Assembly: GCA_963966775.1 (NCBI GenBank)
Contig: CAXAAH010000026.1
Coordinates: forward strand, 1-19,510
Source of the DNA: UBA685 sp002299005
Lineage (GTDB): Bacteria > Pseudomonadota > Alphaproteobacteria > Puniceispirillales > Puniceispirillaceae
DNA: 19,510 nucleotides
Reading direction: 5' to 3'
Each line of letters starts with the position of its first letter. The stretch's first letter is position 1. Below the pieces are notes generated by a model that worked only from the letters and a program-made list of their open reading frames with translations, did no database searches and had not been told where the DNA came from. Of the stretch, positions 1-7,970 are shown one piece after another. The translations under genes were made by a program, and so were the position numbers.

Positions 1-224
1 AAGAGACAGCCGAAGACGCGCCAAAAGAAGAAGATCTATCAACACTTACAGCTGGCCCTGCGCTTGCCACCTTTATTGGCGAGACTGTGCGCGAGGTGTT
101 GGAAGAGGAATTGCCGCACCGCGTGCGCGGCCTTGTTGATGAGGCTTTGGGTGAACGTCAAGGGCGCTATGGCCGCTCTGAGACGCCGCATATTGGTCTG
201 CGCACCAAGCCCTCACGCCACTAG
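1..224 (+). CDS. C-terminal fragment of an unidentified acidic protein
   Basis: The reading frame whose codons start at position 3 is open from the window edge to a TAG at 222-224, giving about 73 residues of a truncated 5' gene. The visible part starts with an acidic linker (ETAEDAPKEED) and continues into an amphipathic helical stretch containing TVREVLEEELPHRVRGLVDE, then a basic tail ending KPSRH. The helix pattern (leucine/valine spacing, LP-x-RV-x-x-LV) loosely recalls the C-terminal helices of PopZ/DUF2497 proteins, but this is a weak resemblance and I do not assign it. Codon use is like the neighbours (GCC, GGC, CGC rich), and the other two frames look poor, which supports this frame. 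It converges on the FecR gene. Confidence 0.6.
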   Translation, partial: ETAEDAPKEEDLSTLTAGPALATFIGETVREVLEEELPHRVRGLVDEALGERQGRYGRSETPHIGLRTKPSRH

Positions 225-261
225 CGACCCCCGTTTTTTAACGACATCACCAATGGCTTGA

Positions 262-276
262 GGCGGTTATGCCGCC
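262..276 (-). terminator. Small hairpin between convergent genes
   Basis: GGCGG-TTATG-CCGCC forms a 5-bp perfect GC stem five bases beyond the stop of the FecR gene on the minus strand and 37 bases beyond the plus-strand stop. There is no adjacent U tract on either strand (the T run at 234-239 lies upstream of the stem on +), so it is at best a weak bidirectional terminator or mRNA 3' end. Confidence 0.3.
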
Positions 277-280
277 ATAG

Positions 281-2719
281 CTACTCGCCTTTGACGACTG
301 AAATCTCAGAGGCTACCAGCCCTTCTGAGCTACCGCATGTTGACGCATTCGTGCAGGTCGCTTGTTCCACCTCAACGCGGAATTCACCCAATGTGCCGTC
401 AAGCGCGGCGCTTACCACTTGGGTTGAGCCGACTGACATATCCAAATTGGTGCGGATACGGCTTGAGACTTCGGAATCGGTTGTATTATTATAGAAATCA
501 ACCGTTGCGATATCTACATTGCGAATGGCCTCACCCTGTGACAACGTGCCAGATGGCGTATCTCTGCCTGCCAATGACACATTAGAGATTTCCTCTGAAT
601 GGCTTGTGACATCATTTTCACTATAATAAGTCTGCTCATTATAGCTCATATTGCTGAGCGCAAATGACCCTGTGACAGCGGCCGTATCGTAATCAAGCGT
701 GATATCATAACCAGCCTTTGCGCTAAATGTGGTCATAGCATCTTTGACATCAAAACTATCCCTAAAGCGCACCGTGCCGCTAAATGATTCAGAGATAAGC
801 GTGCCATAATCCTCATCATGGCCGAGCCTGTTGCCTGATTGCAGCACAAGCCAATGTGCCTCGGCATTACCTTCTTTATAATAAGCAAGCGGGTCTAGCG
901 TGCCTTCACGTGTCTCCAATTGGACACGTTCAATCAAATCGGCCAGCTCTTTTTGCGAATCGGACGCTTCCTCTCTGCTTGCCTCTGCCAGCTCATCAAC
1001 TGACACTTCGGTTTTGGCTTCTGTCTCTTCCTCGACAAATTTATTCAAGAATAATTCAGCCGCCTCAAAAGACGGGACTTCTGTCTCAGTCGCAGCCTCA
1101 CCGCCATCTGTCTCTGTTTTACCATCATCAAATACAGGGCGCTCAATCACGATTTTTGCGACACCCTCTTCGTCAATTTTTTGGCTAAACAAAATCGTTG
1201 GTTCAGTAGGCGCATCGTCTTGTACAGGCTCTTCATTGGCAAAATTAGTGCCTTCATCAGGCGTCGCTGTCTCTTGCGGCTCTTTGCCATCATCTGTGCG
1301 CTCGCCAAAAGACGCTTCCTCAAAGCTAAAAGAAGTTTCGCGCTTGGCGACTTCTTGGTTGATTGCCTCGGCATTAAACAGAATATCAAAGAATGAGAAT
1401 TCAATCTCAGGCGCCTCATCACCGCCAAATTCATTACCGACGATTAATTGCGAGACTTCCTTAATATCAAAGCGCTGTGTGACCGTAATCTGCGTTGAAT
1501 CAAAGGCCGCTGTATCGAATTTAACATCTTCAAATTGCACCGTACCAAAGCCAAAATCTGTCTCATCAAATTTTGGTAGCGCTAATATGTCTGTATCAAG
1601 ACGCTCTGAGAAGGCGTCAACAAAACTATCATCACCGCCAAAGCTAAAGCCCTCAATCCCTAGATCTTCCACTTTAAGATCAGCAACATTCAGGTCTTCA
1701 ATTTTGAAATCTTCAGGGATAAAGGCACCGCCCTCACCGCCAAGCCCTTCGCCTTGTGCTGAGACAAAGCTTTCAAATTCAGCAAGCGCTTCTGCGTCAA
1801 TATCACCGCTTTCAATGCGCGTCTCGATAATGGCTTTCACGATACCCTCAGCCACGGCCTCAGGGTCACCATCAGCCGCTTTGATGATAGAGACGATATC
1901 TTCTTCGCTCACCTCAGTGCCAGCCTCGCGGACCACTTCTGCGACAGATTCCACCGCTTCTTCAGATGGCTCTTCTTCGGCGGCCTCTTCACCGCCAGCC
2001 GCATTTGCGACCTCTGTCTCATCACCCGCGGCGTCGTCATTGGTTTCAACTTCTTGGATGATGGTATCAATATCTTCAGGCGAGAATTGCGTTGGCGCAG
2101 ATGCCGCCCCTGTCTCACCCACAGAAATACCCCAGCCCGGCTGGATCAAATCAACCGCCGGCGCTGACGCTGTTGACAGCTGAACCGCGCCTGTTAGCAA
2201 CACAATATCAGACGCACCTGTCTCACTCACACGCCCGACCACGGATGTACCACGAACCGAGGCTGTCGCATTTGGCAGTTTCAAGGTCATCGCCCCCGGC
2301 TTTAACTTTGAAATCTTACCTGAAATAAATTTAAAGCTACCCTTCGTCACAGAGGCTGTTAGCGCTAATTCGTCCGGGCTTGTGGGATCAAAAATAAATT
2401 CATCAAACACCAAAGTAGAGTTTGGCCCAATTGAAAAGACGGTCTGGTCACGAAGCAATACCTGCAAAGAGGCACCTGCGGGCGTTGTGATCTCATCATT
2501 GAGGTAAATCGGCTCACCAACACCGGCGATACGGCCAATCGTCTCGCCCTCTTCATTGACATAAGAGACCGCGATAGGCTTATCAGTGGCGGCAATCACC
2601 CCTGAAATAGGGCGGCCTGTTTGCGCCCATGCGATGGATGTGACCATCTGCCCAAACGTCATAATCACTGCTATCACAACAGCTATCATTTTTGGCATCA
2701 CAGATTTATTACCCAACAT
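281..2719 (-). CDS. Large secreted FecR-domain protein
   Basis: Product of 812 residues, strongly acidic. A signal peptide covers about residues 1-33 (hydrophobic MIAVVIAVIMTFGQMVTSIAWA, likely cut after AWA). A FecR-type domain follows at about 65-200: an entry motif GVGEPIYLNDEITT, then LLRDQTVFSIGPNSTLVFDEF and ASVRGTSVVGRV. Residues about 225-600 are low-complexity, rich in Glu/Asp/Ala, with a pentapeptide-like stretch near 338-362. Residues about 615-812 look like a beta-rich C-terminal domain (GTVRFRDSF, YDITLDYDTAAVTGSFALSN, TLGEFRVEVE) with two cysteines near the end. FecR domains of this secreted type are not the classical anti-sigma FecR, as no transmembrane helix or sigma factor is present. 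I prefer the ATG at 2719 over the GTG at 2722 because AAAGG sits 7 bases before it. Role unknown; surface or periplasmic scaffold is inference. Confidence 0.85.
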   Translation of the reverse strand: MLGNKSVMPKMIAVVIAVIMTFGQMVTSIAWAQTGRPISGVIAATDKPIAVSYVNEEGETIGRIAGVGEPIYLNDEITTPAGASLQVLLRDQTVFSIGPNSTLVFDEFIFDPTSPDELALTASVTKGSFKFISGKISKLKPGAMTLKLPNATASVRGTSVVGRVSETGASDIVLLTGAVQLSTASAPAVDLIQPGWGISVGETGAASAPTQFSPEDIDTIIQEVETNDDAAGDETEVANAAGGEEAAEEEPSEEAVESVAEVVREAGTEVSEEDIVSIIKAADGDPEAVAEGIVKAIIETRIESGDIDAEALAEFESFVSAQGEGLGGEGGAFIPEDFKIEDLNVADLKVEDLGIEGFSFGGDDSFVDAFSERLDTDILALPKFDETDFGFGTVQFEDVKFDTAAFDSTQITVTQRFDIKEVSQLIVGNEFGGDEAPEIEFSFFDILFNAEAINQEVAKRETSFSFEEASFGERTDDGKEPQETATPDEGTNFANEEPVQDDAPTEPTILFSQKIDEEGVAKIVIERPVFDDGKTETDGGEAATETEVPSFEAAELFLNKFVEEETEAKTEVSVDELAEASREEASDSQKELADLIERVQLETREGTLDPLAYYKEGNAEAHWLVLQSGNRLGHDEDYGTLISESFSGTVRFRDSFDVKDAMTTFSAKAGYDITLDYDTAAVTGSFALSNMSYNEQTYYSENDVTSHSEEISNVSLAGRDTPSGTLSQGEAIRNVDIATVDFYNNTTDSEVSSRIRTNLDMSVGSTQVVSAALDGTLGEFRVEVEQATCTNASTCGSSEGLVASEISVVKGE

Positions 2720-2820
2720 CACAAAGCCTTTAAAAAAACATCATGCGCCGCCTTCATAACAGCGCCCCTGACTAGACAGCTTTCATTGTCCAATCGCTCA
2801 TATCACTTAATTAGTTCGTT

Positions 2821-2849
2821 CTTATATTCGATTTGCGTGGATTGGTCAA
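2821..2849 (-). promoter_or_regulatory. Sigma70-like promoter of the FecR gene
   Basis: Read on the minus strand: -35 TTGACC (2849-2844), a 17-base spacer, and -10 TATAAG (2826-2821). The predicted start is near 2814, leaving a leader of about 95 bases before the FecR start codon. It lies in the 175-bp gap after the alcohol dehydrogenase gene, so the FecR gene is probably transcribed separately. Confidence 0.65.
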
Positions 2850-2897
2850 AAGAGTCAATGATCCCTTTAGCATAACCCTTTTGATTGCTTATGCCTG

Positions 2898-4058
2898 TTA
2901 CGCCTGAATGGGCAAAGCGGCGAGCCTGTCGACAATCTCACTAATCGCCTCTTGCGTGACCTCGCGCGAGGTGGCGACGCGCATTGATTGCGTATGATCT
3001 GCCAATAATTGTTCGACCAAGGCGTGCTTATCAAAACCGGCAAAGCTTTGTGGCAGGCGCCTATCAATCTGGCACGCATCCATAAAGTCGGAGACAAATT
3101 GCGGCACATCACGATAATCTCTTACCCCAAGCGTATCTGCCATAGATTGGAATTTTTCAATCGCCACATCATCACCTTCAATGCCCTCAACAATCCAGCC
3201 AAGCGTCACCTCAAAGCCAATGGCGGTTGCATGCCCATGATGCACAGGTGCCAGCGTCGCCATTGCGTGGCTGATATGATGGGCCACCGCTGTGCCAACT
3301 TGATCAATCGCGGCCCCTGCCCACGCAGAGCCAAGCAACATATTCTGACGCGCGACCAAATCATCGCCGTTCGCCACCGCCGTTGGCAGCGCATCGACAA
3401 TCAATTTTATCGCCTGATGACCATAGCCCCTCGCGCTTGCATGGGCATATTTATTGGTGGAGGCTTCAAAGGCATGAATAAAGGCATCCATCCCGCACCA
3501 ACCCGTTAGCGCGGCTGGCAAGCTGGTGCTTAGCACAGGATCATGAATAATCAGATCAGGCTTTGTCTCAGGCCCCCAAACCCAGCCCTTATGACCATTG
3601 CGGTCAGCGATGATATTTGTTGAACATGATTCAGACCCCGTACCAGCGGTGGTCGGCACCATCACAGATGGCAGGCTTTGCGGCGGCAAGGGATTTGCCA
3701 TCATCCAATAATCATCTGCCGGCCTATCAGCGACCAAAGTGATAGACACAATCTTTGCCATATCAAGCGCAGAGCCGCCGCCAACCCCGATGACACCATC
3801 ACAATTAGCGCCTCTTGTGAGCGCGATAATCTCATCCATCTTGCCCATTTTAGGCTCGCCAGCAAAATCTGAAAATTCGGTTAGCACCATACCTGCCTCA
3901 GCGATAGCGGCGCGCAAACCATCTAGCTGGCCAGATGTTGCGACAAATGGGTCTGCTAGCAAAAATAGATTCTGAACGCCCCTATTTTTAAGGAAAGGCA
4001 CTGCCTCAACCAATGAATGGGGACGTGAAATAAGCGCAGGGAAAGAGGAAATATCCAT
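2898..4058 (-). CDS. Iron-containing alcohol dehydrogenase
   Basis: Cytoplasmic NAD(P)-dependent group III alcohol dehydrogenase, 386 residues, the usual family length. The dinucleotide loop GVGGGSALDMAK is at about 91-102 and the conserved PTTAGTGSE at about 135-143. Metal ligands are all present and spaced as in FucO: D191 and H195 in GMDAFIHAFE, H260 in VAHHISHA, and H274 in HHGHA. An upstream GTG (4067) is in frame, but it overlaps the ribosome-binding sequence AAGG; the ATG at 4058 has AAGG eight bases before it, so I choose that. It is the second gene of a probable operon, 48 bases after the class II aldolase gene. It would interconvert an alcohol and an aldehyde; the substrate is not readable. 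FucO-like or hydroxyacid dehydrogenases are the closest known roles. Confidence 0.9.
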   Translation of the reverse strand: MDISSFPALISRPHSLVEAVPFLKNRGVQNLFLLADPFVATSGQLDGLRAAIAEAGMVLTEFSDFAGEPKMGKMDEIIALTRGANCDGVIGVGGGSALDMAKIVSITLVADRPADDYWMMANPLPPQSLPSVMVPTTAGTGSESCSTNIIADRNGHKGWVWGPETKPDLIIHDPVLSTSLPAALTGWCGMDAFIHAFEASTNKYAHASARGYGHQAIKLIVDALPTAVANGDDLVARQNMLLGSAWAGAAIDQVGTAVAHHISHAMATLAPVHHGHATAIGFEVTLGWIVEGIEGDDVAIEKFQSMADTLGVRDYRDVPQFVSDFMDACQIDRRLPQSFAGFDKHALVEQLLADHTQSMRVATSREVTQEAISEIVDRLAALPIQA

Positions 4059-4106
4059 AAAAGGCACCTTACAAAAACAGAATTATACGAAAAAAGGATA
4101 GGGGGT

Positions 4107-4865
4107 TTAGAGCGCCGCGTAATCAGGCTCTTCTTCATCAAGAATACGGCGAATAGCGGCAAGGTGATGGACAGCTTGGCTTTCATAATCTTCCCATTGT
4201 TGGGCCGTTTTCTCAGCCACATCATCTGCCATCACAGACAGCGCAAGCCCAGAGGCAGAGGCCAGCATATAATTCCGGCACCCCACCTCAATATGATACA
4301 TCAAATCCCAGCCAATCGCCGGGCTCGATGCGACACTCATAATGCCGTGATTGCCCATTACCATCACACGCTGATTGCCAAGCAAATGCGACAGGCGCTC
4401 GCCCTCATCACCAATGCCCATCCCATCAAAGCCATTATCAAAGGCAAGACGGTTAAAAAAGCGCGCGCTGGTCTGGTCAATCGGCGGCAAAACCGGGTCT
4501 TTTAAGCATGAAAAAGCCGTCGCATAGGGGGAATGCAAATGCAAGATAACGCGCGCGCCGGGATTGTTGCGATGCATCGCGCCATGTATGCCCCAAGCCG
4601 TGACATCCACCATACCGCCTATACTATTTTGGGCAACATCTGTTGTATTCGGCTCTTCTTGCGCGTTCAAAAGCAGTAAATCACCTGCTTTGACCTTAGA
4701 GAAATGGATCCCATAAGGGTTCATCAGAAACTGTTGCCCATCTGCTGTGACCGCCATTGAATAATGGTTGGCAATCCCCTCATGCAGGCGTTCACGCGCT
4801 GTCCAGCGAAACAAGGCGGCCATATCGCGGCGCGCTTCGTTGATATCTACATCATAATCAACCAT
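4107..4865 (-). CDS. Class II aldolase/adducin family protein
   Basis: 252 residues, the full length of the adducin-like class II aldolase fold. Zinc ligands match the FucA pattern: H109 and H111 in VILHLHSPYAT and H173 in GNHGI. The position equivalent to the FucA catalytic Glu73 (19 residues before the first zinc His) is Ala90 in VTAWGIH, so this is probably not an ordinary sugar-phosphate aldolase but one of the divergent adducin-like proteins often found in proteobacterial catabolic clusters. It leads the minus-strand pair with the alcohol dehydrogenase and diverges from the BetB-like gene. AGGAATGAG lies before the ATG and fits a ribosome-binding site. Substrate unknown. Confidence 0.85.
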   Translation of the reverse strand: MVDYDVDINEARRDMAALFRWTARERLHEGIANHYSMAVTADGQQFLMNPYGIHFSKVKAGDLLLLNAQEEPNTTDVAQNSIGGMVDVTAWGIHGAMHRNNPGARVILHLHSPYATAFSCLKDPVLPPIDQTSARFFNRLAFDNGFDGMGIGDEGERLSHLLGNQRVMVMGNHGIMSVASSPAIGWDLMYHIEVGCRNYMLASASGLALSVMADDVAEKTAQQWEDYESQAVHHLAAIRRILDEEEPDYAAL

Positions 4866-4895
4866 AATCTCATTCCTAGCGTCTCACTAATTCGT

Positions 4896-4997
4896 GCAAA
4901 TAGCGTGATTTGCTTTTGCAGTTTTTCAAAAAACCATGATAGATTTGAGACATCTTTGCAAGAACGTTTCTTGCCCTTTTGCAAAGTCTTTAAAGAC
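4896..4997. promoter_or_regulatory. Cluster of dyads in the divergent spacer
   Basis: Three perfect inverted repeats lie between the aldolase and aldehyde dehydrogenase starts: GCAAAT-6-ATTTGC at 4896-4913, GCAAGAA-CGT-TTCTTGC at 4958-4974, and the palindrome GTCTTTAAAGAC at 4986-4997. A larger pair, CTTTGCA (4954-4960) and TGCAAAG (4980-4986), brackets the middle dyad. TGCAAA-type half-sites recur. This resembles an operator region for a dimeric repressor or activator shared by the two divergent transcripts. I could not pick a convincing -35/-10 pair for either direction. Confidence 0.5.
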
Positions 4998-5039
4998 CGA
5001 TTTTCAGCACGAGCTGACATCCTATCATCAGAGGCGCAC

Positions 5040-6470
5040 ATGCACATTATCTCATCTTTCATTAACGGTGCCCCCTATCCAAGCTCTCATGGCACAATCG
5101 ATAAAATCTATCCGGCCACAGGTGAGGTTATCGCAAAGGTCGAGCGCGCCTCGCCTGCCATGCTTGATGAGGCGGTGGCGCATGCAAAGGCCGCGCAAAA
5201 GAAATGGGCCGCTCTAACAGGACAGGACCGCGCGCGTGTGCTTCATAAAATTGGCCTTGCCTTGCAAGAGGCGAATGAAGAATTATCGCGCCTTGAGGTC
5301 CAAGATGTCGGCAAGCTTTATTCAGAAGCCGTCACAGGTGATGTGCCATCAGGCGCAGATGCGTTCGAATATTTTGCCCATCTTGCCGCCACTATGACAG
5401 GCACCTCTCATCAATGGGCGGATGCTATCGGCTATACAAAGCGTGTGCCATTGGGCGTTTGCGCGGGCATTGGTGCCTGGAATTATCCGGCGCAAATCGC
5501 TTGCTGGAAAGCGGCCCCTGCGCTTGCGACAGGCAATGCCTTTATCTTGAAACCATCTGAGGAAACACCGCTTGTGGCCTTGCGCATTGCGCAAATAGCC
5601 AGCGAGCAAGGCCTGCCAGATGGCCTGTTTCAGGTCCTGCAAGGCGACCATGAAATTGGCGCGGCGATTTGCGGCCATGAAGGCATCGCCAAAGTCTCTC
5701 TGACAGGCGGCGTTGATACTGGCAAGCTTATCATGAAGCAATCAGCCGAGACCTTAAAGAAAGTCACGCTAGAGCTTGGCGGCAAGGCACCTCTTGTGAT
5801 CTTTGATGATTGCGATTTTGAGATCGCCGTTCAAACAGCGATGGATGCCAATTTCTATACCGCGGGTGAGGTTTGCTCAAACGCCACGCGCGTCTTTATC
5901 CAAGACGGCATCGCGCCAAAAATTATCGCAGAGATGACCAAGCGCACGGCTGAAATGCGCATTGGCGATCCGATGTCAGAAGATGTCCAGATTGGCGCCA
6001 TTATCTCTGCCGCGCATAAGCAAAAAATCCTCGATTACATCCAAATCGGGGCTGATGAGGGCGCGACCATTGCCGTTGGTGGCAAGGCCGCCCATCCACA
6101 AGGCTTTGAAGGCGGCAATTTTATTGAGCCGACCATCATGACCAATTGCACCGATGATATGCGCATTGTGCGTGAAGAGATTTTCGGCCCCGTAATGTCT
6201 GTCCTGACCTTTGCGACAGAGGATGAGGCGATTGCGCGTGCCAATGATACCGCCTTTGGCCTTGGCGCCGGTATCATTACCCAAGATTTATCACGTGCCC
6301 ACCGCGTCGCAGATGCGCTAGAGGCCGGCAATGTGTGGGTGAACACCTATAATCTCATCCCGGCCGATTGGCCTTTTGGCGGCTCAAAACAATCAGGCTT
6401 TGGCAGAGAATCATCACAATTTGCCATCGAAGCCTATACCGAGATTAAAGCGACTTATATCCAACTATGA
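5040..6470 (+). CDS. betB: BetB-like betaine/aminoaldehyde dehydrogenase
   Basis: NAD(P)-dependent aldehyde dehydrogenase, 476 residues, oxidising an aldehyde to its acid in the cytoplasm. Motifs in order: GIGAWNYP (143-150), the cofactor lysine in ILKPSEETP (K171), general base E245 in TLELGGKAP, catalytic C279 in GEVCSNATRV, and EEIFGPVMSV. The C-terminal NTYNLIPADWPFGGSKQSGFGRE block places it with betaine aldehyde/aminobutyraldehyde dehydrogenases (BetB, ALDH9) rather than with succinate semialdehyde or methylmalonate semialdehyde enzymes. The start is the ATG at 5040, with GAGG five bases before it; a longer frame reaching back to 4764 runs into the divergent aldolase gene and is unlikely. 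No BetA/choline dehydrogenase is adjacent, so the in vivo substrate is uncertain. Its stop overlaps the start of the glycosyltransferase. Confidence 0.85.
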   Translation: MHIISSFINGAPYPSSHGTIDKIYPATGEVIAKVERASPAMLDEAVAHAKAAQKKWAALTGQDRARVLHKIGLALQEANEELSRLEVQDVGKLYSEAVTGDVPSGADAFEYFAHLAATMTGTSHQWADAIGYTKRVPLGVCAGIGAWNYPAQIACWKAAPALATGNAFILKPSEETPLVALRIAQIASEQGLPDGLFQVLQGDHEIGAAICGHEGIAKVSLTGGVDTGKLIMKQSAETLKKVTLELGGKAPLVIFDDCDFEIAVQTAMDANFYTAGEVCSNATRVFIQDGIAPKIIAEMTKRTAEMRIGDPMSEDVQIGAIISAAHKQKILDYIQIGADEGATIAVGGKAAHPQGFEGGNFIEPTIMTNCTDDMRIVREEIFGPVMSVLTFATEDEAIARANDTAFGLGAGIITQDLSRAHRVADALEAGNVWVNTYNLIPADWPFGGSKQSGFGRESSQFAIEAYTEIKATYIQL

Positions 6471-7483
6471 TTTCGGTTTTAATTGCCACATCTGACAAAA
6501 CAGCTGGCGGCATTCAGCGCGCGCTTGTTGACCAGCTTGCGCTGTTGGGTGATGAGGACAGGTTGGATATCACAATCCTATCGCCCGCCTCAGACTTTGC
6601 CGCCCACGCGCAAAAGACGCACCAGACCATCATCTATGGCGGCGCAAGGCGGCTTGCCTTTCGCCATATCCCGTCCCTCGCCAGCCTATCTTTACCCCAA
6701 AAAATTTCAGCCAAAAAATTTGATGTCGCCCTTTGCCATAATGGCTTTATGGCCAAGGGCCTCAAAGCTATGGCAAAAAAAGTTATTGGCATCTGTCATA
6801 ATGATAAGCCGCAGCATTTTACCAGCTGTGATAGGCTTGTGTGCCTGACGCCTGAGGGCATCAGAAAGGCCATCTCCCAAGGCTGGGATAAAGCGCAATT
6901 GGCCCTTATCCCGCATTATCATGAGGCAACAGAAGGCCGCCTCATCGCTGTGCCAAACGCGCCCCTGACCATTGGTGCGGCAGGGCGGATGGTTGCAAAG
7001 AAAAACCTGTCTCTATTTATTGAAATCGCCGCCATCGTCAAAAAAACCCACCCTGAGATCAGCTTTCACCTAGGTGGCACTGGCCCGCTAGAGCCGCAAA
7101 TCAAAGCGCTTAATCAGGCAAAGAATAACCCTGTCACCCTGCTTGGCTGGACAGACTTCACGCCCTTTTTGGCACGCCTTGATATCATGGTCATCCCCTC
7201 AACTGATGAGCCTTTTGGCTATATCTTTCCCGAAGCGATGGAAGCAGGGCTTGCCTTGTTATCGACCCCGACATTTGGCGCGCATTATTGCCTTGAGGCG
7301 GGCCGCCTTGCGCCGCTTTATCCAGCAGATGATGCCGCCTCATTTGCCGCAGAGATCTGCCGCCTTGCCGATGATAGAGACGCGCTTCATGCCCAGCAAA
7401 TCGCCTGCTATCAGGGCGTATGCCAGCCACGGTTTCATAAAAAGACCGCCCTTACCCTCTGGCAAGAGCTACTGCTAAATTAA
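6467..7483 (+). CDS. GT4-family glycosyltransferase
   Basis: 338 residues with two Rossmann halves. The N-terminal acceptor half has the GGIQRALVDQ loop (14-23). The C-terminal donor half has AAGRMVAKKN (171-180) and HLGGTGPLEPQI, followed by the EX7E motif EPFGYIFPE (E248, E256), which binds the nucleotide sugar in retaining GT4 enzymes. No signal peptide or membrane helix is evident. The ATG overlaps the stop of the aldehyde dehydrogenase gene by four bases (ATGA), and no separate ribosome-binding site is visible, so translation is probably coupled. At the 3' end it overlaps the Lrp gene tail-to-tail by four bases. Acceptor and sugar are unknown. Confidence 0.85.
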   Translation: MISVLIATSDKTAGGIQRALVDQLALLGDEDRLDITILSPASDFAAHAQKTHQTIIYGGARRLAFRHIPSLASLSLPQKISAKKFDVALCHNGFMAKGLKAMAKKVIGICHNDKPQHFTSCDRLVCLTPEGIRKAISQGWDKAQLALIPHYHEATEGRLIAVPNAPLTIGAAGRMVAKKNLSLFIEIAAIVKKTHPEISFHLGGTGPLEPQIKALNQAKNNPVTLLGWTDFTPFLARLDIMVIPSTDEPFGYIFPEAMEAGLALLSTPTFGAHYCLEAGRLAPLYPADDAASFAAEICRLADDRDALHAQQIACYQGVCQPRFHKKTALTLWQELLLN

Positions 7484-7941
7484 TGAGCCTCAGGGAGCGG
7501 CAGGGCGGTCGTATATTTAATCTCTTCCATCGCAAAGCTAGAGCTTACATCCTTTAGCTTTACCGAGCCGATAAGCTTTTTATAGAACACATCATAGCTC
7601 GCCATATCAGGCACAACGACGCGCAACAGATAATCCACCTCACCCGACATACGATAGAACTCAACCACCTCTGGCAGAGATGAGACGGTTTTGGCGAATT
7701 GTTCCAACCAAGCGACATTATGCTGGTCTGTTTTAATGCCGACAAAGACACTCATCCCCATGCCAATCTTCTGCCCATTAAGCAGGGCGACACGGCCTTG
7801 GATAATGCCATCTTCTTCTAATTTTTGGATACGCCGCCAGCAAGGTGTGACTGACAGACCAACTTTGCGTGCCACATCTGCGACGGGCAAGGAGGCGTCT
7901 TTTTGAAGAATGCTCAATATTTGTCTATCAATCCGGTCCAT
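7480..7941 (-). CDS. Lrp/AsnC-family transcriptional regulator
   Basis: 153 residues, standard for the family. The N-terminal winged helix-turn-helix starts MDRIDRQILSILQKDASLPVADVARKVGLS and continues VTPCWRRIQKLEEDGII (recognition helix about 29-42). The C-terminal RAM ligand/oligomerisation domain is at about 65-145 with VVEFYRMSGEVDYLLRVVVPD. AAAGG lies seven bases before the ATG. It is convergent with the glycosyltransferase gene and divergent from the SAM methyltransferase gene. Such proteins respond to amino acids and often control their own gene; a matching Lrp box lies 14 bases upstream of the start. Confidence 0.92.
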   Translation of the reverse strand: MDRIDRQILSILQKDASLPVADVARKVGLSVTPCWRRIQKLEEDGIIQGRVALLNGQKIGMGMSVFVGIKTDQHNVAWLEQFAKTVSSLPEVVEFYRMSGEVDYLLRVVVPDMASYDVFYKKLIGSVKLKDVSSSFAMEEIKYTTALPLPEAH

Positions 7942-7955
7942 AATTCAGCCTTTCA

Positions 7956-7970
7956 TAGAAAATTTTTCTA
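7956..7970. promoter_or_regulatory. Lrp-type binding site
   Basis: TAGAAAATTTTTCTA fits every position of the enterobacterial Lrp consensus YAGHAWATTWTDCTR, and the dyad extends to ATAGAAA-ATT-TTTCTAT at 7955-7971. It sits just upstream of the ribosome-binding site of the Lrp/AsnC gene, where binding would block transcription initiation or early elongation. The match to a consensus is direct; autoregulation is inference. Confidence 0.65.

Noticed and set aside
64..261. A small plus-strand open frame at the left edge
   Set aside because: A different frame (codons starting at position 3) gives a more protein-like sequence ending at 224.
900..2183. A 427-codon open frame on the plus strand opposite the FecR gene
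   Set aside because: It is antisense to the acidic, compositionally biased FecR region; its Ser/Ala/Pro-rich product has no domain and is the expected shadow of Glu/Asp codons.
2862..2890. GCATAA/TTATGC inverted repeat after the alcohol dehydrogenase gene
   Set aside because: A six-base stem with a 13-base loop and no U tract is too weak to call a terminator.
4764..5039. An upstream extension of the BetB-like frame
   Set aside because: It overlaps the divergent aldolase gene and lacks ALDH homology; the ATG at 5040 has a good ribosome-binding site and begins at the family's N-terminus.
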